This document shows positions 17,851 to 26,229 of a DNA stretch of 41,425 nt, one piece after another. Under the pieces are notes generated by a model. That model was not told where the DNA came from. It made no database searches and was given only the letters and a program-made list of their open reading frames with translations. Source of the DNA: an uncultured Gammaproteobacteria bacterium. GTDB lineage: Bacteria; Pseudomonadota; Gammaproteobacteria; Eutrophobiales; Eutrophobiaceae. A program made the position numbers and the translations under genes. How positions within the stretch are numbered: position 1 is the stretch's first letter; every line of letters starts with the position of its first letter. The DNA lies in contig CALKEZ010000036.1 of the NCBI GenBank assembly GCA_938084745.1, positions 1-41,425 of the forward strand, read 5' to 3'.

Positions 17851-19578
17851 ATGAACACAGCCAAAATAAATCTATTAGTTATAGAAGACAATCCGGGTGA
17901 TGCCAGACTTGTCGTTGATTTATTGCATGAGGCGCGCCCGGAAAAATATGTGATTGAATGTGTCGCAACCCTGAAAGAGGCGCTCCGTAGTATTGAAAAT
18001 AATACGTACGAAATTATTTTAACCGACCTTGCCCTGCCTGATTCTGAGGGCTACGATATTGTTTCAAGTATATTAGCTCACGACGATGAAATTCCCATTA
18101 TTGTTTTAAGTGGTCAGGACAGTGATGCATTGGCAATAAAGGTAGTACAAATGGGCGCGCAGGATTATCTGGTTAAAGGTCAGGGCGATGGCTATTTAAT
18201 TAATCGAGCTATTGGTTATGCTATTGAACGTAAGAAGATTCAAAAGGGCCTGAATTATCTTGCGCAATATGACAGTCTTACCGGCTTGGCAAATCGATTG
18301 TTGTTTAAAGAAAGGCTGGAACATGCCATAACCCGGGCTGATAGAACCAAGTCAATGGTGGGGTTGATGTTCATTGACCTCGACAGGTTCAAAAATATAA
18401 ACGATACACTCGGGCATGATGCCGGCGATACCCTCCTGGTAGAAGTGGGTGAGCGGTTAAAAAAATGTACACGTGAAAGCGATACCATAGCTCGGCTCGG
18501 TGGTGATGAGTTTACAGTGATATTGGAAGATATAAATCACATAGAAGATGCGTCTCTAGTTGCTCTAAATATACTTGAAGCGATGGCGGATCGATTCAAG
18601 CTCAATGATAATGACGTCTTTATATCACCCAGTATTGGAATCACCTTATATCCACTGGATGAATGTGGCTACGATGGTCTTCTGAAAAATGCGGATACAG
18701 CGATGTATCAAGCAAAAGATGCCGGTCGAAATTGTTATCGTTTTTATACGGCTGAGATGAATGAGCAACTGCTCGCGCAAATGACGATGGAAACGAAATT
18801 AAGGAATGCTATAGAAAAACAGGAGTTTGTTTTACATTATCAACCAAAGTTTAATATCTACAGCAGAGAGTTGATTGGAGCAGAAGCATTGATTCGTTGG
18901 AGTGACCCGGATAAAGGCATGATTTCTCCTGCGCTATTTATACCTCTTGCCGAAGAAACTGGCTTGATTGGATCGATTACGGACTGGGTTATTGGTGAAG
19001 CTTGTAAACAGAACTCAAAATGGCAGTTGCAAGGCTATAAACCGTTCCGGATGGCAATAAATCTTTCGCCTAAACAATTTAATCAAGATGACATTGCGAA
19101 ACGAATTGTCAGTCAAATTATTTGCTCGGATTTATCACCAAAGTATGTTGAGCTTGAGATTACCGAAGGCGCGTTGGTGAAGGATGTTGAAAAAAGTAAT
19201 GAAATATTAAATGAACTCAAAATGAAAGGCGTGCATGTCTCTATCGATGATTTCGGTACAGGGTACTCTTCACTCAGTTACCTGAAGAAATTTCCGCTCG
19301 ACACGTTGAAGATCGATCAATCTTTCGTCAGGGACATTATGATTGATGCCGATGATGCGGCCATCGTGTCAGCTATAATTGCAATGGCTAAAAGCCTCCG
19401 GCTAAATGTTATTGCAGAAGGTGTAGAAACACAGGCACAGTTGGATTATCTACAAGCTAAAGGCTGTAATGAAGCGCAAGGCTATTATTTAGGCCGGCCG
19501 CTACCCGCCGATGAATTTGTCCGGTTTCTTAGTAGCAAAAGCGACTCATCAACGACACCAATCATCCATTGCGCATAA
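17851..19578 (+). CDS. Response regulator with GGDEF and EAL domains (c-di-GMP turnover)
   Basis: This 575-residue soluble protein has a receiver domain (about residues 5-125; acidic pair E12-D13, phospho-Asp D59 in LTDLALPDS, conserved K109), then GGDEF (about 135-300) and EAL (about 312-565). The diguanylate cyclase motif GGDEF is intact at 217-221, with an RESD inhibitory I-site at 208-211. The phosphodiesterase motif EAL is intact at 345-347, with IDDFGTGYSSL and AEGVET further on. Both activities are therefore possible and may be switched by phosphorylation. No histidine kinase lies in the window. Receiver fragments lie directly upstream. The gene separates recJ from prfB. Confidence 0.9.
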   Translation: MNTAKINLLVIEDNPGDARLVVDLLHEARPEKYVIECVATLKEALRSIENNTYEIILTDLALPDSEGYDIVSSILAHDDEIPIIVLSGQDSDALAIKVVQMGAQDYLVKGQGDGYLINRAIGYAIERKKIQKGLNYLAQYDSLTGLANRLLFKERLEHAITRADRTKSMVGLMFIDLDRFKNINDTLGHDAGDTLLVEVGERLKKCTRESDTIARLGGDEFTVILEDINHIEDASLVALNILEAMADRFKLNDNDVFISPSIGITLYPLDECGYDGLLKNADTAMYQAKDAGRNCYRFYTAEMNEQLLAQMTMETKLRNAIEKQEFVLHYQPKFNIYSRELIGAEALIRWSDPDKGMISPALFIPLAEETGLIGSITDWVIGEACKQNSKWQLQGYKPFRMAINLSPKQFNQDDIAKRIVSQIICSDLSPKYVELEITEGALVKDVEKSNEILNELKMKGVHVSIDDFGTGYSSLSYLKKFPLDTLKIDQSFVRDIMIDADDAAIVSAIIAMAKSLRLNVIAEGVETQAQLDYLQAKGCNEAQGYYLGRPLPADEFVRFLSSKSDSSTTPIIHCA

Positions 19579-19722
19579 AAGCCTGGATAGCTTGAATCCA
19601 GTTGCTCACTGGTATAACTGAGGTACTTGCGTTTAAGTGCGGCCTGCATGCTTTAAACTTCTTTCGAATTATTTTCTAATGTATACTGCGACGTTCTTTA
19701 TAATTACCTTGTATTCATAAAA

Positions 19723-20821
19723 ATGCTTGAAATTAATCCCCTTCTTAACAGAATCTCTGATATGCAAGCGCGTGTTAAATCGCTTAGGGGGTATCTTTGA
19801 ATACGATCAAAAGTCTGAACGACTGGTAGAAGTTTTACGCGAACTTGAACAACCGGATGTCTGGGATGACCCGCAGCAAGCACAAGCTCTGGGTAAAGAA
19901 CGCGCCGCTCTTGAAAATGTTGTAGAAACCATCGACGCATTGGAAGAATCTCTGGCAGATTCGATTGATTTACTCAAACTTGCCGAAGAAGAGGACGATG
20001 AAGCGACTTTTTCTGCTGTCGAAAATGATCTTGACACTAATGAAGAGCAACTTGCCAAGCTTGAGTTTCGCCGTATGTTCTCCGGTGAGATGGATCCTAA
20101 TAATGCCTTTCTCGATATCCAGGCCGGTTCGGGTGGTACCGAGGCTCAGGATTGGGCCGATATGCTATTGCGCATGTATTTGCGTTGGGGCGAGCAACAT
20201 GGTTTCAAGACGGAGTTAATTGAAGTGTCGCCGGGTGAGGTCGCCGGTATTAAAAGTGCCACGATTCAATATACCGGAGATTATGCCTTTGGCTGGTTGC
20301 GGACTGAAACGGGCGTCCATCGCCTGGTCAGAAAATCACCGTTCGATTCCAGTAACCGTCGCCATACTTCATTTGCATCCGTGTTTGTTTCTCCGGAGAT
20401 TGATGACAATATCGAAATAGATATCAATCCTGCGGATTTGCGAACGGATACCTATCGCGCCAGTGGTGCAGGTGGGCAGCATGTAAACAAGACTGATTCT
20501 GCCGTCAGGCTAACGCATATTCCGACAGGAATAGTTGCGCAATGTCAGAACGATCGTTCCCAACACAAGAACAGGGATCAGGCGATGAAAATATTGCGGG
20601 CAAAATTATATGAGCATGAAATGCAAAAACTCAATACGGAAAAACAGGCTATGGAAGATTCCAAGGCTGACATTGGTTGGGGCAGCCAGATACGATCTTA
20701 CGTACTGGACCAATCTCGTATCAAGGATCTCAGAACCGGGGTAGAAACGGGCAATACCCAGGCCGTACTTGATGGCGACCTGGATCGTTTTATCGAAGCA
20801 AGTTTGAAATCAGGATTATAA
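19723..20821 (+). CDS. prfB: Peptide chain release factor 2 (programmed +1 frameshift)
   Basis: RF2 ends translation at UGA and UAA. The gene is read in two parts: 25 codons from the ATG at 19723 to CTT at 19795-19797, then a +1 shift over T19798, then codons from GAA at 19799 to the TAA at 20819-20821. The product is 365 residues, the same as E. coli RF2. The SPF stop-recognition motif is in [13 protein letters not shown] and the peptidyl-hydrolysis motif in [16 protein letters not shown] plain reading from 19727 gives a wrong N-terminus. lysS follows after 113 nt, as in E. coli. Confidence 0.96.
19783..19801 (+). promoter_or_regulatory. prfB autoregulatory frameshift signal
   Basis: The internal Shine-Dalgarno-like AGGGGG (19786-19791) is followed by TAT CTT TGA (19792-19800), the slippery CTT-T and in-frame UGA of the classical RF2 site. 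When RF2 is scarce, the ribosome pauses at UGA and slips +1, so RF2 controls its own synthesis. The core is the same as in E. coli except for the base after UGA (A here). Confidence 0.95.
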
Positions 20822-20934
20822 GTGTCATTAATTTTGGTGAATGTTTTAGTTATACCTCTTCACTTTTTGTTTTTTACACTTCAAACTCCAACCTCAACAC
20901 TAAATATAAATCAATAGGTAAAAATTAATTCAAC

Positions 20935-22425
20935 ATGTCAGAATCAAATGAAAACGATTTAATTGTATTGCGGCGCCAGCAGTTAAAAGAATTACGTGAA
21001 TCAGGTAATGCTTTCAGGAATGATTTTAAACGTGATTCATTAGCAGCCAATCTGATTAGTCAATATAGCGATAAAACGAAAGAAGAGCTTGAAGCCAATC
21101 CGATTAAGGTCGCTATTGCCGGCCGTATGATGACGCGTCGGGTTATGGGCAAGGCATCATTTGCTCACATACAGGATATGTCAGGCAAGATCCAAGTATA
21201 TGTTCGACGTGATGATTTACCCGAAGATATCTATAACACAGGCTTCAAAAAATGGGATATCGGGGACATCATCGGTGCAACCGGCACGGTTATGAAAACC
21301 AATAAGGGCGAATTGAGTGTGCACGTTGATTCTATTGTCCTGTTGACCAAGTCATTACAGCCCTTGCCCGAAAAATTCCATGGCCTTACGGATCAGGAAA
21401 TGTGTTATCGACAACGTTATGTTGATCTGATCATGAATGAAGATACCCGTAACACATTCAAGATACGTTCAGAGGTAATCGAGTTCATTCGTTCATATTT
21501 GAAGAACGAAGACTATATGGAAGTAGAAACACCAATGATGCATGTTATTCCCGGGGGAGCAACAGCACGACCGTTTACGACGCATCACAATAGTCTGGAT
21601 ATGCAGTTGTTTTTGCGCATCGCGCCTGAGTTATATTTAAAGCGTCTGGTTGTCGGCGGTTTTGAAAAAGTGTTTGAAATCAATCGAAGTTTCAGGAATG
21701 AGGGGTTGTCACCGCGCCATAACCCGGAATTCACCATGCTGGAGTTTTATCAGGCTTATTCTGATTATGAAGACTTGATGAATCTAACCGAAGATATGCT
21801 ACGTAAGATGACGTTTACCTTGCTGGGCAGTAATGAAATTACGTATCAAGGCGAGACCTATGATGTGTCCAAACCATTCGAGCGTATGACCGTAGCTGAA
21901 TCAATTTTGAAATTTAATGAATCGATTAACTCATCTGATCTGCAATCGCCAGAGAAGATTCGAGAGCATTGCAAACACCTGGGCATCCCACTGGAAGAAA
22001 ATTATGGACTGGGAAAAATTCAAATCGAAATCTTTGAAAAGACGGTAGAAACAAAATTATTATCACCTACCTTCATTACCCAATTCCCGACAGAAGTTTC
22101 GCCATTAGCACGTAAAAATGATGCGGATCCTTTCGTGGCAGATCGATTTGAATTTTTTATCGGCGGTCGTGAGATTGCCAATGGCTTTTCAGAATTAAAT
22201 GATCCGGAAGACCAGGCAGAGCGTTTTCGTAAACAGGTAGAAGAGAAAGAAGCGGGTGATGCCGAAGCCATGCATTTTGATGATGATTACATTACGGCAT
22301 TGGAATATGGTATGCCGCCTACAGCAGGTGAGGGTATTGGTATCGATCGATTAGTCATGTGTTTAACTGATTCACCGACAATCAGAGATGTTATTTTGTT
22401 TCCTCATATGAGAAATAAAAACTGA
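20935..22425 (+). CDS. lysS: Lysyl-tRNA synthetase, class II
   Basis: This 496-residue class IIb synthetase charges tRNA-Lys. An N-terminal OB-fold anticodon-binding domain (about 60-160) precedes the catalytic domain. Motif 2 is [20 protein letters not shown] and motif 3 includes GIGIDRLVM near the C-terminus. Length is close to E. coli LysS (505). It follows prfB as in many gammaproteobacteria. The ECF sigma factor begins 12 nt after its stop, so read-through transcription of the sigma gene is likely. Confidence 0.97.
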   Translation: MSESNENDLIVLRRQQLKELRESGNAFRNDFKRDSLAANLISQYSDKTKEELEANPIKVAIAGRMMTRRVMGKASFAHIQDMSGKIQVYVRRDDLPEDIYNTGFKKWDIGDIIGATGTVMKTNKGELSVHVDSIVLLTKSLQPLPEKFHGLTDQEMCYRQRYVDLIMNEDTRNTFKIRSEVIEFIRSYLKNEDYMEVETPMMHVIPGGATARPFTTHHNSLDMQLFLRIAPELYLKRLVVGGFEKVFEINRSFRNEGLSPRHNPEFTMLEFYQAYSDYEDLMNLTEDMLRKMTFTLLGSNEITYQGETYDVSKPFERMTVAESILKFNESINSSDLQSPEKIREHCKHLGIPLEENYGLGKIQIEIFEKTVETKLLSPTFITQFPTEVSPLARKNDADPFVADRFEFFIGGREIANGFSELNDPEDQAERFRKQVEEKEAGDAEAMHFDDDYITALEYGMPPTAGEGIGIDRLVMCLTDSPTIRDVILFPHMRNKN

Positions 22426-22437
22426 TTTCACTAAACC

Positions 22438-23031
22438 ATGTCGAGACTTGATGATGAAACTGAATTAATCAAAGGTCTGAAAAAAGGGGATCAAGCCAGT
22501 TATAAAAAGCTGGTTGAAGCATACTGGATAGAATTGAATTTCCTTGCCAGTCGATTGTTAGCTGATGAAAATACAGCTAATGATTGTGTTCAGGAAGTCT
22601 TCATAAAAGCGATAACTAAAATAAATGGATTTGAAGGACGTGGAACTCTAAAGGCCTGGTTACATCAGATTACTGTTAACGAGGCTTTGATAGAATTACG
22701 AAAAAAATCTGCAAGAAAAGAGGAATCGCTTGATGAGCTCATGCTTGAGTTTGATGAAACCGGTCACTATATAGACCATTACCATGGGCAACCTGTTCGT
22801 CAGGATGTTTTACTCGAATCACTTGAAGTAAAACAACATATTAAACTTGCTATAGACAAACTCCCGACGAATTTCCGTATTATTTTAATATTGCGTGACT
22901 ATGAAGGTTATTCGACAAAAGAAGTGGCAGAAAAACTGGCTATGACCGAACAAAACGTAAAGGTTCGACTACACCGGGCCCGATTAGCATTACGTAATCT
23001 TCTTAAACCCGTGTTAAGAGATCAAGACTAG
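22438..23031 (+). CDS. ECF-type RNA polymerase sigma factor
   Basis: This 197-residue protein has only sigma regions 2 and 4. Region 2 covers about residues 12-85, with the region 2.2-like ANDCVQEVFIKAI. Region 4 covers about 135-190, with the helix-turn-helix YSTKEVAEKLAMTEQNVKVR and the ending HRARLALRNLL. It is followed, with a one-base overlap (TAGTG), by a zinc-finger anti-sigma gene, then by the RiPP operon 280 nt further on. ECF factors next to bufferin/gig-type operons are known to control them in response to copper or gold, so that role is the best inference. The start is ATG 22438 with no strong ribosome binding site, consistent with expression coupled to lysS. Confidence 0.9.
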   Translation: MSRLDDETELIKGLKKGDQASYKKLVEAYWIELNFLASRLLADENTANDCVQEVFIKAITKINGFEGRGTLKAWLHQITVNEALIELRKKSARKEESLDELMLEFDETGHYIDHYHGQPVRQDVLLESLEVKQHIKLAIDKLPTNFRIILILRDYEGYSTKEVAEKLAMTEQNVKVRLHRARLALRNLLKPVLRDQD

Positions 23032-23312
23032 TGGAACAAAACACTCAAAAAACAGTAATAAAGAATCATATTACCTGTCGTATGGTTGAAGAGTTTCTGA
23101 TGGCTTATCTTGATCGGGAATTAGGTTTATGGACCAGGCTGCGTTTTAAATTTCATTTATTGATTTGTTCAGATTGTACTAATTATCTACAGGAGTATAA
23201 AAACACGATTGCTCTTGGCAACCGCTTGTTTAACTCGCCAGACGAAATAGCCGTTAATAAGGTACCCGATGAAATTCTTCAGGCCATTATTAATGTGGTA
23301 AAAACGGATTGA
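23031..23312 (+). CDS. Zinc-finger anti-sigma factor
   Basis: This 93-residue protein starts at a GTG that overlaps the sigma-factor stop by one base. It contains the zf-HC2-type pattern: a His-x2-Cys near the N-terminus (HITCRMVEEFLMAYLDREL) and HLLICSDC about 30 residues later (H-x3-C-x2-C), with the helix between them typical of the anti-sigma domain. I see no membrane segment, so it is probably a soluble regulator. The Cys/His cluster could sense metal or redox changes directly and release the sigma factor. Partnership with the upstream sigma factor is inferred from the overlap. Confidence 0.85.
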   Translation: MEQNTQKTVIKNHITCRMVEEFLMAYLDRELGLWTRLRFKFHLLICSDCTNYLQEYKNTIALGNRLFNSPDEIAVNKVPDEILQAIINVVKTD

Positions 23313-23347
23313 TAGAGAAATTCGAAGCTGAATTAGTAAAATAACTT

Positions 23348-23373
23348 GTAACCTTTTCCTGCTTATATGCATC
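23348..23373 (+). promoter_or_regulatory. Possible ECF-type promoter for the RiPP operon
   Basis: GTAACC (23348-23353), 16 bases, then CATC (23370-23373) resembles the GTAACC-N16-CGAA type that I recall for the Caulobacter SigF promoters of a related operon. The -35 part fits better than the -10 part. A start here would give a leader of about 210 nt before the precursor gene. Confidence 0.25.
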
Positions 23374-23540
23374 TGGCTTTAAAAGCTAAATTTATGATTA
23401 TTCAGGGATTAATTCTTAAAACCAAGAACTTTTCTTACAGGTCCAAGTCCATAAGGTGTGGTTAGCTTATTAGGCATGTGATACGTATAAATTCTGCTTG
23501 TATTTTGCGGATCAATGCGACTAAATATTTTAAGATGAGT

Positions 23541-23566
23541 ATTGCTCATCACGAGCAATGTTTTTG
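23541..23566 (+). terminator. Terminator-like hairpin in the leader of the precursor gene
   Basis: ATTGCTC (23541-23547), a 5-nt loop and GAGCAAT (23553-23559) form a 7-bp stem. It is followed by G and five T residues (23561-23565). It lies 26 nt upstream of the precursor ATG and just before its strong AGGAGA ribosome binding site (23578-23583). It could act as an attenuator or stabilise the processed mRNA end. Confidence 0.45.
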
Positions 23567-23591
23567 TTAAATCCTCCAGGAGAAAGTAAAG

Positions 23592-23912
23592 ATGTCAAAC
23601 AAGAATAGACTAAACCCTCTAGCCGTTGCACTAGGAACGACTTTTGCAATTTCACTATCAGCCAGCCCGATTGTTAATGCGGTCGATAACCCGTTTTCTG
23701 CCACCCAACTGACCCATGGTTATATGGTTGCTGATGCCCATGAAGGTAAATGTGGAGAAGGTAAGTGCGGCGACAAGGAAGCTGAAGGCAAGTGTGGCGA
23801 CAAGGAAGCTGAAGGTAAATGCGGCGACAAGATGGGCGAAGAAGGCAAGTGCGGCGACAAGACAAAAGAGGAAGGTAAGTGCGGCGAAGGTAAATGCGGC
23901 GATAAGATGTAA
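23592..23912 (+). CDS. Bufferin/HvfA-like RiPP precursor with seven EGKCG motifs
   Basis: This 106-residue peptide begins with a signal-peptide-like segment (residues 1-30, charged start, hydrophobic core near 10-24, likely cleavage after VNA). A short linker ending HGYMVADAH follows, and from residue 51 on it consists of repeats. Seven copies of EGKCG place cysteines at 54, 59, 68, 77, 87, 97 and 102; no other cysteine is present. In bufferin/Hvf systems a DUF692 enzyme with its DUF2063 partner oxidises such cysteines to thioamide-linked or thiooxazole-type rings that bind copper, and the precursor is exported. Both enzymes are encoded right after it. A strong AGGAGA lies 8 nt before the ATG, suiting a highly made peptide. 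Which cysteines are modified is unknown. Confidence 0.85.
   Translation: MSNKNRLNPLAVALGTTFAISLSASPIVNAVDNPFSATQLTHGYMVADAHEGKCGEGKCGDKEAEGKCGDKEAEGKCGDKMGEEGKCGDKTKEEGKCGEGKCGDKM
23742..23909 (+). repeat. In-frame tandem repeats coding for the EGKCG core
   Basis: The coding repeat has units of 15 to 30 bases, always a multiple of three, built on GAAGGTAAGTGCGGC-like blocks. Two successive 27-base units (encoding EAEGKCGDK) are nearly identical. Such repeats can expand or contract by slippage without breaking the frame, changing the number of modifiable cysteines. Confidence 0.8.
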
Positions 23913-23929
23913 GCCTGAGCCTCAATTAG

Positions 23930-24790
23930 ATGTTTAAAGAGTATCCTGTGCATGGTACGGGCCTCGGTTTGCGGCGGACATTTTTAAGTGCCGCCGCAAA
24001 TGAATTTCCTTCCCAGGTTGATTTTATGGAAGTGGCCCCGGAAAACTGGATTGACGTCGGCGGTCGTTATGGCCATCTGTTCGATGTCCTCCTGCAAAAA
24101 ACACCGTTTGTATGTCATGGGCTCTCACTTAACCTCGGTGGGCCAACACCCTTAGATGAACCTTTTTTAAGGCGTGTCCGCCAATTCCTGGATTCAAACA
24201 ATATCCGTTGCTACAGTGAACATCTTAGCTACTGTGCTGATGATGGTCATCTTTATGATTTGATGCCAATACCATTTACTACAGAAGCCGTTAAGTATGT
24301 TTCTGATCGTATAAAACAAACACAGGATATTATTGGGCGGCGCATGGCCATTGAAAATGTGTCTTATTATGCTGCGCCGGGCCAGGAAATTCCGGAGTCT
24401 GAATTCATAAACGCAGTGCTGGAAACCGCGGACTGTGATCTCCTTATCGATATTAATAATATTTATGTCAACAGCATTAATCATGGTTACGATGCTGAAG
24501 ACTATATGAAGTCGTTGCCTGGCGAACGCATAGCTTATGCACATATTGCCGGTCATTATGAAGAGGCAGTGGACATCCGTGTTGATACACATGGTGCTGA
24601 TGTGATTGATCCTGTCTGGACATTACTGGAAAAAGCCTATAAACATTTCGGCGTTTTTCCTACCTTGCTTGAACGTGATTTTAATATTCCCAGGCTGGAC
24701 GATTTGATGCTGGAAGTCGACAAAATTCAATCACTGCAATTAACGCACGGTCTTGAACATGGCAATAATTCAAAACAACATGAAGTCTGA
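23930..24790 (+). CDS. DUF692 multinuclear non-heme iron oxidase (MNIO, BufB/HvfB-like)
   Basis: This 286-residue TIM-barrel protein belongs to DUF692/MbnB, the enzymes that oxidise cysteines of RiPP precursors with a di- or tri-iron site. Expected metal-binding segments are in order: HGLSLNLGG, YSEHLSY, AIENVSYY, DINNIYVNSINHG, YAHIAGH, DTHGADV and LLERDFNIP. These supply the His, Asp and Glu ligands. Length matches the family (270-300). It starts 17 nt after the precursor stop, so the two are co-transcribed, and its 3' end overlaps the DUF2063 partner. Substrate assignment to the EGKCG peptide is from context, consistent with known MNIO operons. Confidence 0.93.
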   Translation: MFKEYPVHGTGLGLRRTFLSAAANEFPSQVDFMEVAPENWIDVGGRYGHLFDVLLQKTPFVCHGLSLNLGGPTPLDEPFLRRVRQFLDSNNIRCYSEHLSYCADDGHLYDLMPIPFTTEAVKYVSDRIKQTQDIIGRRMAIENVSYYAAPGQEIPESEFINAVLETADCDLLIDINNIYVNSINHGYDAEDYMKSLPGERIAYAHIAGHYEEAVDIRVDTHGADVIDPVWTLLEKAYKHFGVFPTLLERDFNIPRLDDLMLEVDKIQSLQLTHGLEHGNNSKQHEV

Positions 24791-25538
24791 ATCACTGCAT
24801 AATCTGCAATATGCTTTTACCCGGCATATGCGTGATCCTGAAAATATACCTGCCCCCGCTGACATAGAACCCCGGCGTGTCGCAATTTATGCCGATTTGG
24901 TTTATCGCAATATCGAGGGCTTTATTGCAAACAGCTTTCCGGTATTACGTAAGGTAACGACTGATTCTGATTGGCATTTAATGCTGCGTGATTATGTGAA
25001 GCGACATGTCTCACATACTCCCTATTTTCCGAAGATGCCGTTAGAGTTTTTGACGTATCTTGAAAAAGAACGGAATGACATCGAAACGCCAGAGTTTTAT
25101 TTTGAATTAGCACATTATGAATGGATCGAAACATCGATAGCACTTGATCAGCGTGAAATTTCTTTTTCCGGTATAGAGCAAGAAGGTGATCTGCTCAAGG
25201 GTATCCCACAACTCAGTCCATTAATCATGCCGCTTGCCTATCAGTGGCCAGTGCACAGAATCAGTCCGGAATATATTCCGCAAGAATTACCGGAACAGCC
25301 AACTTACTTGCTGGTCTATCGTGATCGTGACTACGAAATGGGATTCCTTGAACTCAATCCAGTCTCTGCAAAGTTAATAGAAGAGTTAACAAAAAATAGC
25401 GATAAGAGTGGCAAGCAAATCCTTGAATTGATAGCCAGGCAACTGAAACACCCAAATCCCGAAATTGTTATAAAGGGTGGACTCGAGATTATGCAGGACT
25501 TTAAAAACAGGGATATCGTGTTAGGAACACTAATCTAG
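24759..25538 (+). CDS. DUF2063 partner protein of the MNIO (BufC/HvfC-like)
   Basis: This protein of about 259 residues has the DUF2063 N-terminal DNA-binding-like fold (LQYAFTRHMRDPENIPAP, then RVAIYADLVYRNIEGFIANSFPVLR) and a C-terminal domain seen in MbnC-like partners. In studied systems the partner binds the precursor leader and presents it to the MNIO. The start is uncertain: ATG 24759 or ATG 24780, both inside the MNIO 3' end. The TTG at 24753 is less likely. The overlap of about 30 nt implies translational coupling and equal amounts of the two proteins. The C-terminal half contains TYLLVYRDRDYEMGFLELN, typical of the family. Confidence 0.9.
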   Translation: MAIIQNNMKSESLHNLQYAFTRHMRDPENIPAPADIEPRRVAIYADLVYRNIEGFIANSFPVLRKVTTDSDWHLMLRDYVKRHVSHTPYFPKMPLEFLTYLEKERNDIETPEFYFELAHYEWIETSIALDQREISFSGIEQEGDLLKGIPQLSPLIMPLAYQWPVHRISPEYIPQELPEQPTYLLVYRDRDYEMGFLELNPVSAKLIEELTKNSDKSGKQILELIARQLKHPNPEIVIKGGLEIMQDFKNRDIVLGTLI

Positions 25539-25603
25539 TTGGTGTCCTTGCCATGTTTTTCTTCAATATTTATTAGTCCGACAAGTAAGCAACAGAGACG
25601 GTG

Positions 25604-26209
25604 ATGACAACTATAATAAAAACGATGAATTGGGCTCAGGATCAGCTGGATAAGTTAATTGAAACAGCCGGCTTTATCAGCCCACTATTAATAAGACTAT
25701 ATCTTGTTCCAATTTTCTGGATTGCCGGAACTAAAAAACTGGGCTCTATTGAAGGCACTATTGAATGGTTTGGTAATCCTGATTGGGGTCTAGGCTTGCC
25801 TTTTCCGGCATTTTTGGCATGGGCAGCATCACTTACTGAAGTCGTTGGCGCGGTTTTATTATTACTCGGCCTGACCACTCGCTGGATATCTATTCCACTC
25901 ATGGCCACGATGATAGTTGCTATGATCACGGTACATTTACAGTATGGTTGGTTAGCTATCGCGGAGGGTTCCGGCTTTTTTGCAACGGAAAGAACAATGG
26001 CAGCCATCGAACGGCTGGATAGAGCAAAAGAGATATTGAAAGAATATGGTAATTACGGTTGGTTAACAGAGCACGGTCACATTGTGATACTAAACAACGG
26101 CATCGAGTTCGCAGCGACATATTTTATCATGTTGCTGGCATTACTGATTATTGGTGGCGGCAAGTATGTCAGTGCTGATTACTGGATAGCTAAAAAATTC
26201 CGTGCCTAA
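25604..26209 (+). CDS. DoxX-like membrane protein of the RiPP operon (GigT-like)
   Basis: This 201-residue protein has about four hydrophobic segments. It shows the DoxX pattern: LLIRLYLVPIFWIAGTKKL at the first segment, a loop with WFGNPDWGLGLPFP, then LAWAASLTEVVGAVLLLLGL. Between the third and fourth segments is an unusually long hydrophilic insert of about 50 residues (from YGWLAIAEGSG to NNGIEF). DoxX proteins are often linked to electron transfer at quinone or thiol level and are the fourth gene of gig/bufferin-type operons. A role in supplying electrons or in peptide handling at the membrane is inference. It lies 65 nt after the DUF2063 gene. ATG 25604 is chosen over GTG 25601. Confidence 0.8.
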   Translation: MTTIIKTMNWAQDQLDKLIETAGFISPLLIRLYLVPIFWIAGTKKLGSIEGTIEWFGNPDWGLGLPFPAFLAWAASLTEVVGAVLLLLGLTTRWISIPLMATMIVAMITVHLQYGWLAIAEGSGFFATERTMAAIERLDRAKEILKEYGNYGWLTEHGHIVILNNGIEFAATYFIMLLALLIIGGGKYVSADYWIAKKFRA

Positions 26210-26229
26210 TACTTCAACCCTCTCTGCTA

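Noticed and set aside
19583..19601. CTGGAT/ATCCAG hairpin after the REC-GGDEF-EAL gene as a terminator
   Set aside because: The stem is 6 bp with a 7-nt loop and no T run follows.
19727..19798. Continuous prfB reading from 19727 with an N-terminus [10 protein letters not shown]
   Set aside because: It ignores the RF2 frameshift. The true start ATG 19723 with a +1 shift at CTT-T gives the usual 365-residue RF2 N-terminus.
23742..23909. CRISPR-like array
   Set aside because: The repeats are coding, in frame, with no unique spacers of constant length.
23674..23953. Proline/histidine-rich and arginine-rich frames on both strands across the precursor
   Set aside because: They are by-products of the EGKCG coding repeat in other frames; only the 23592 frame has a signal peptide and a strong ribosome binding site.
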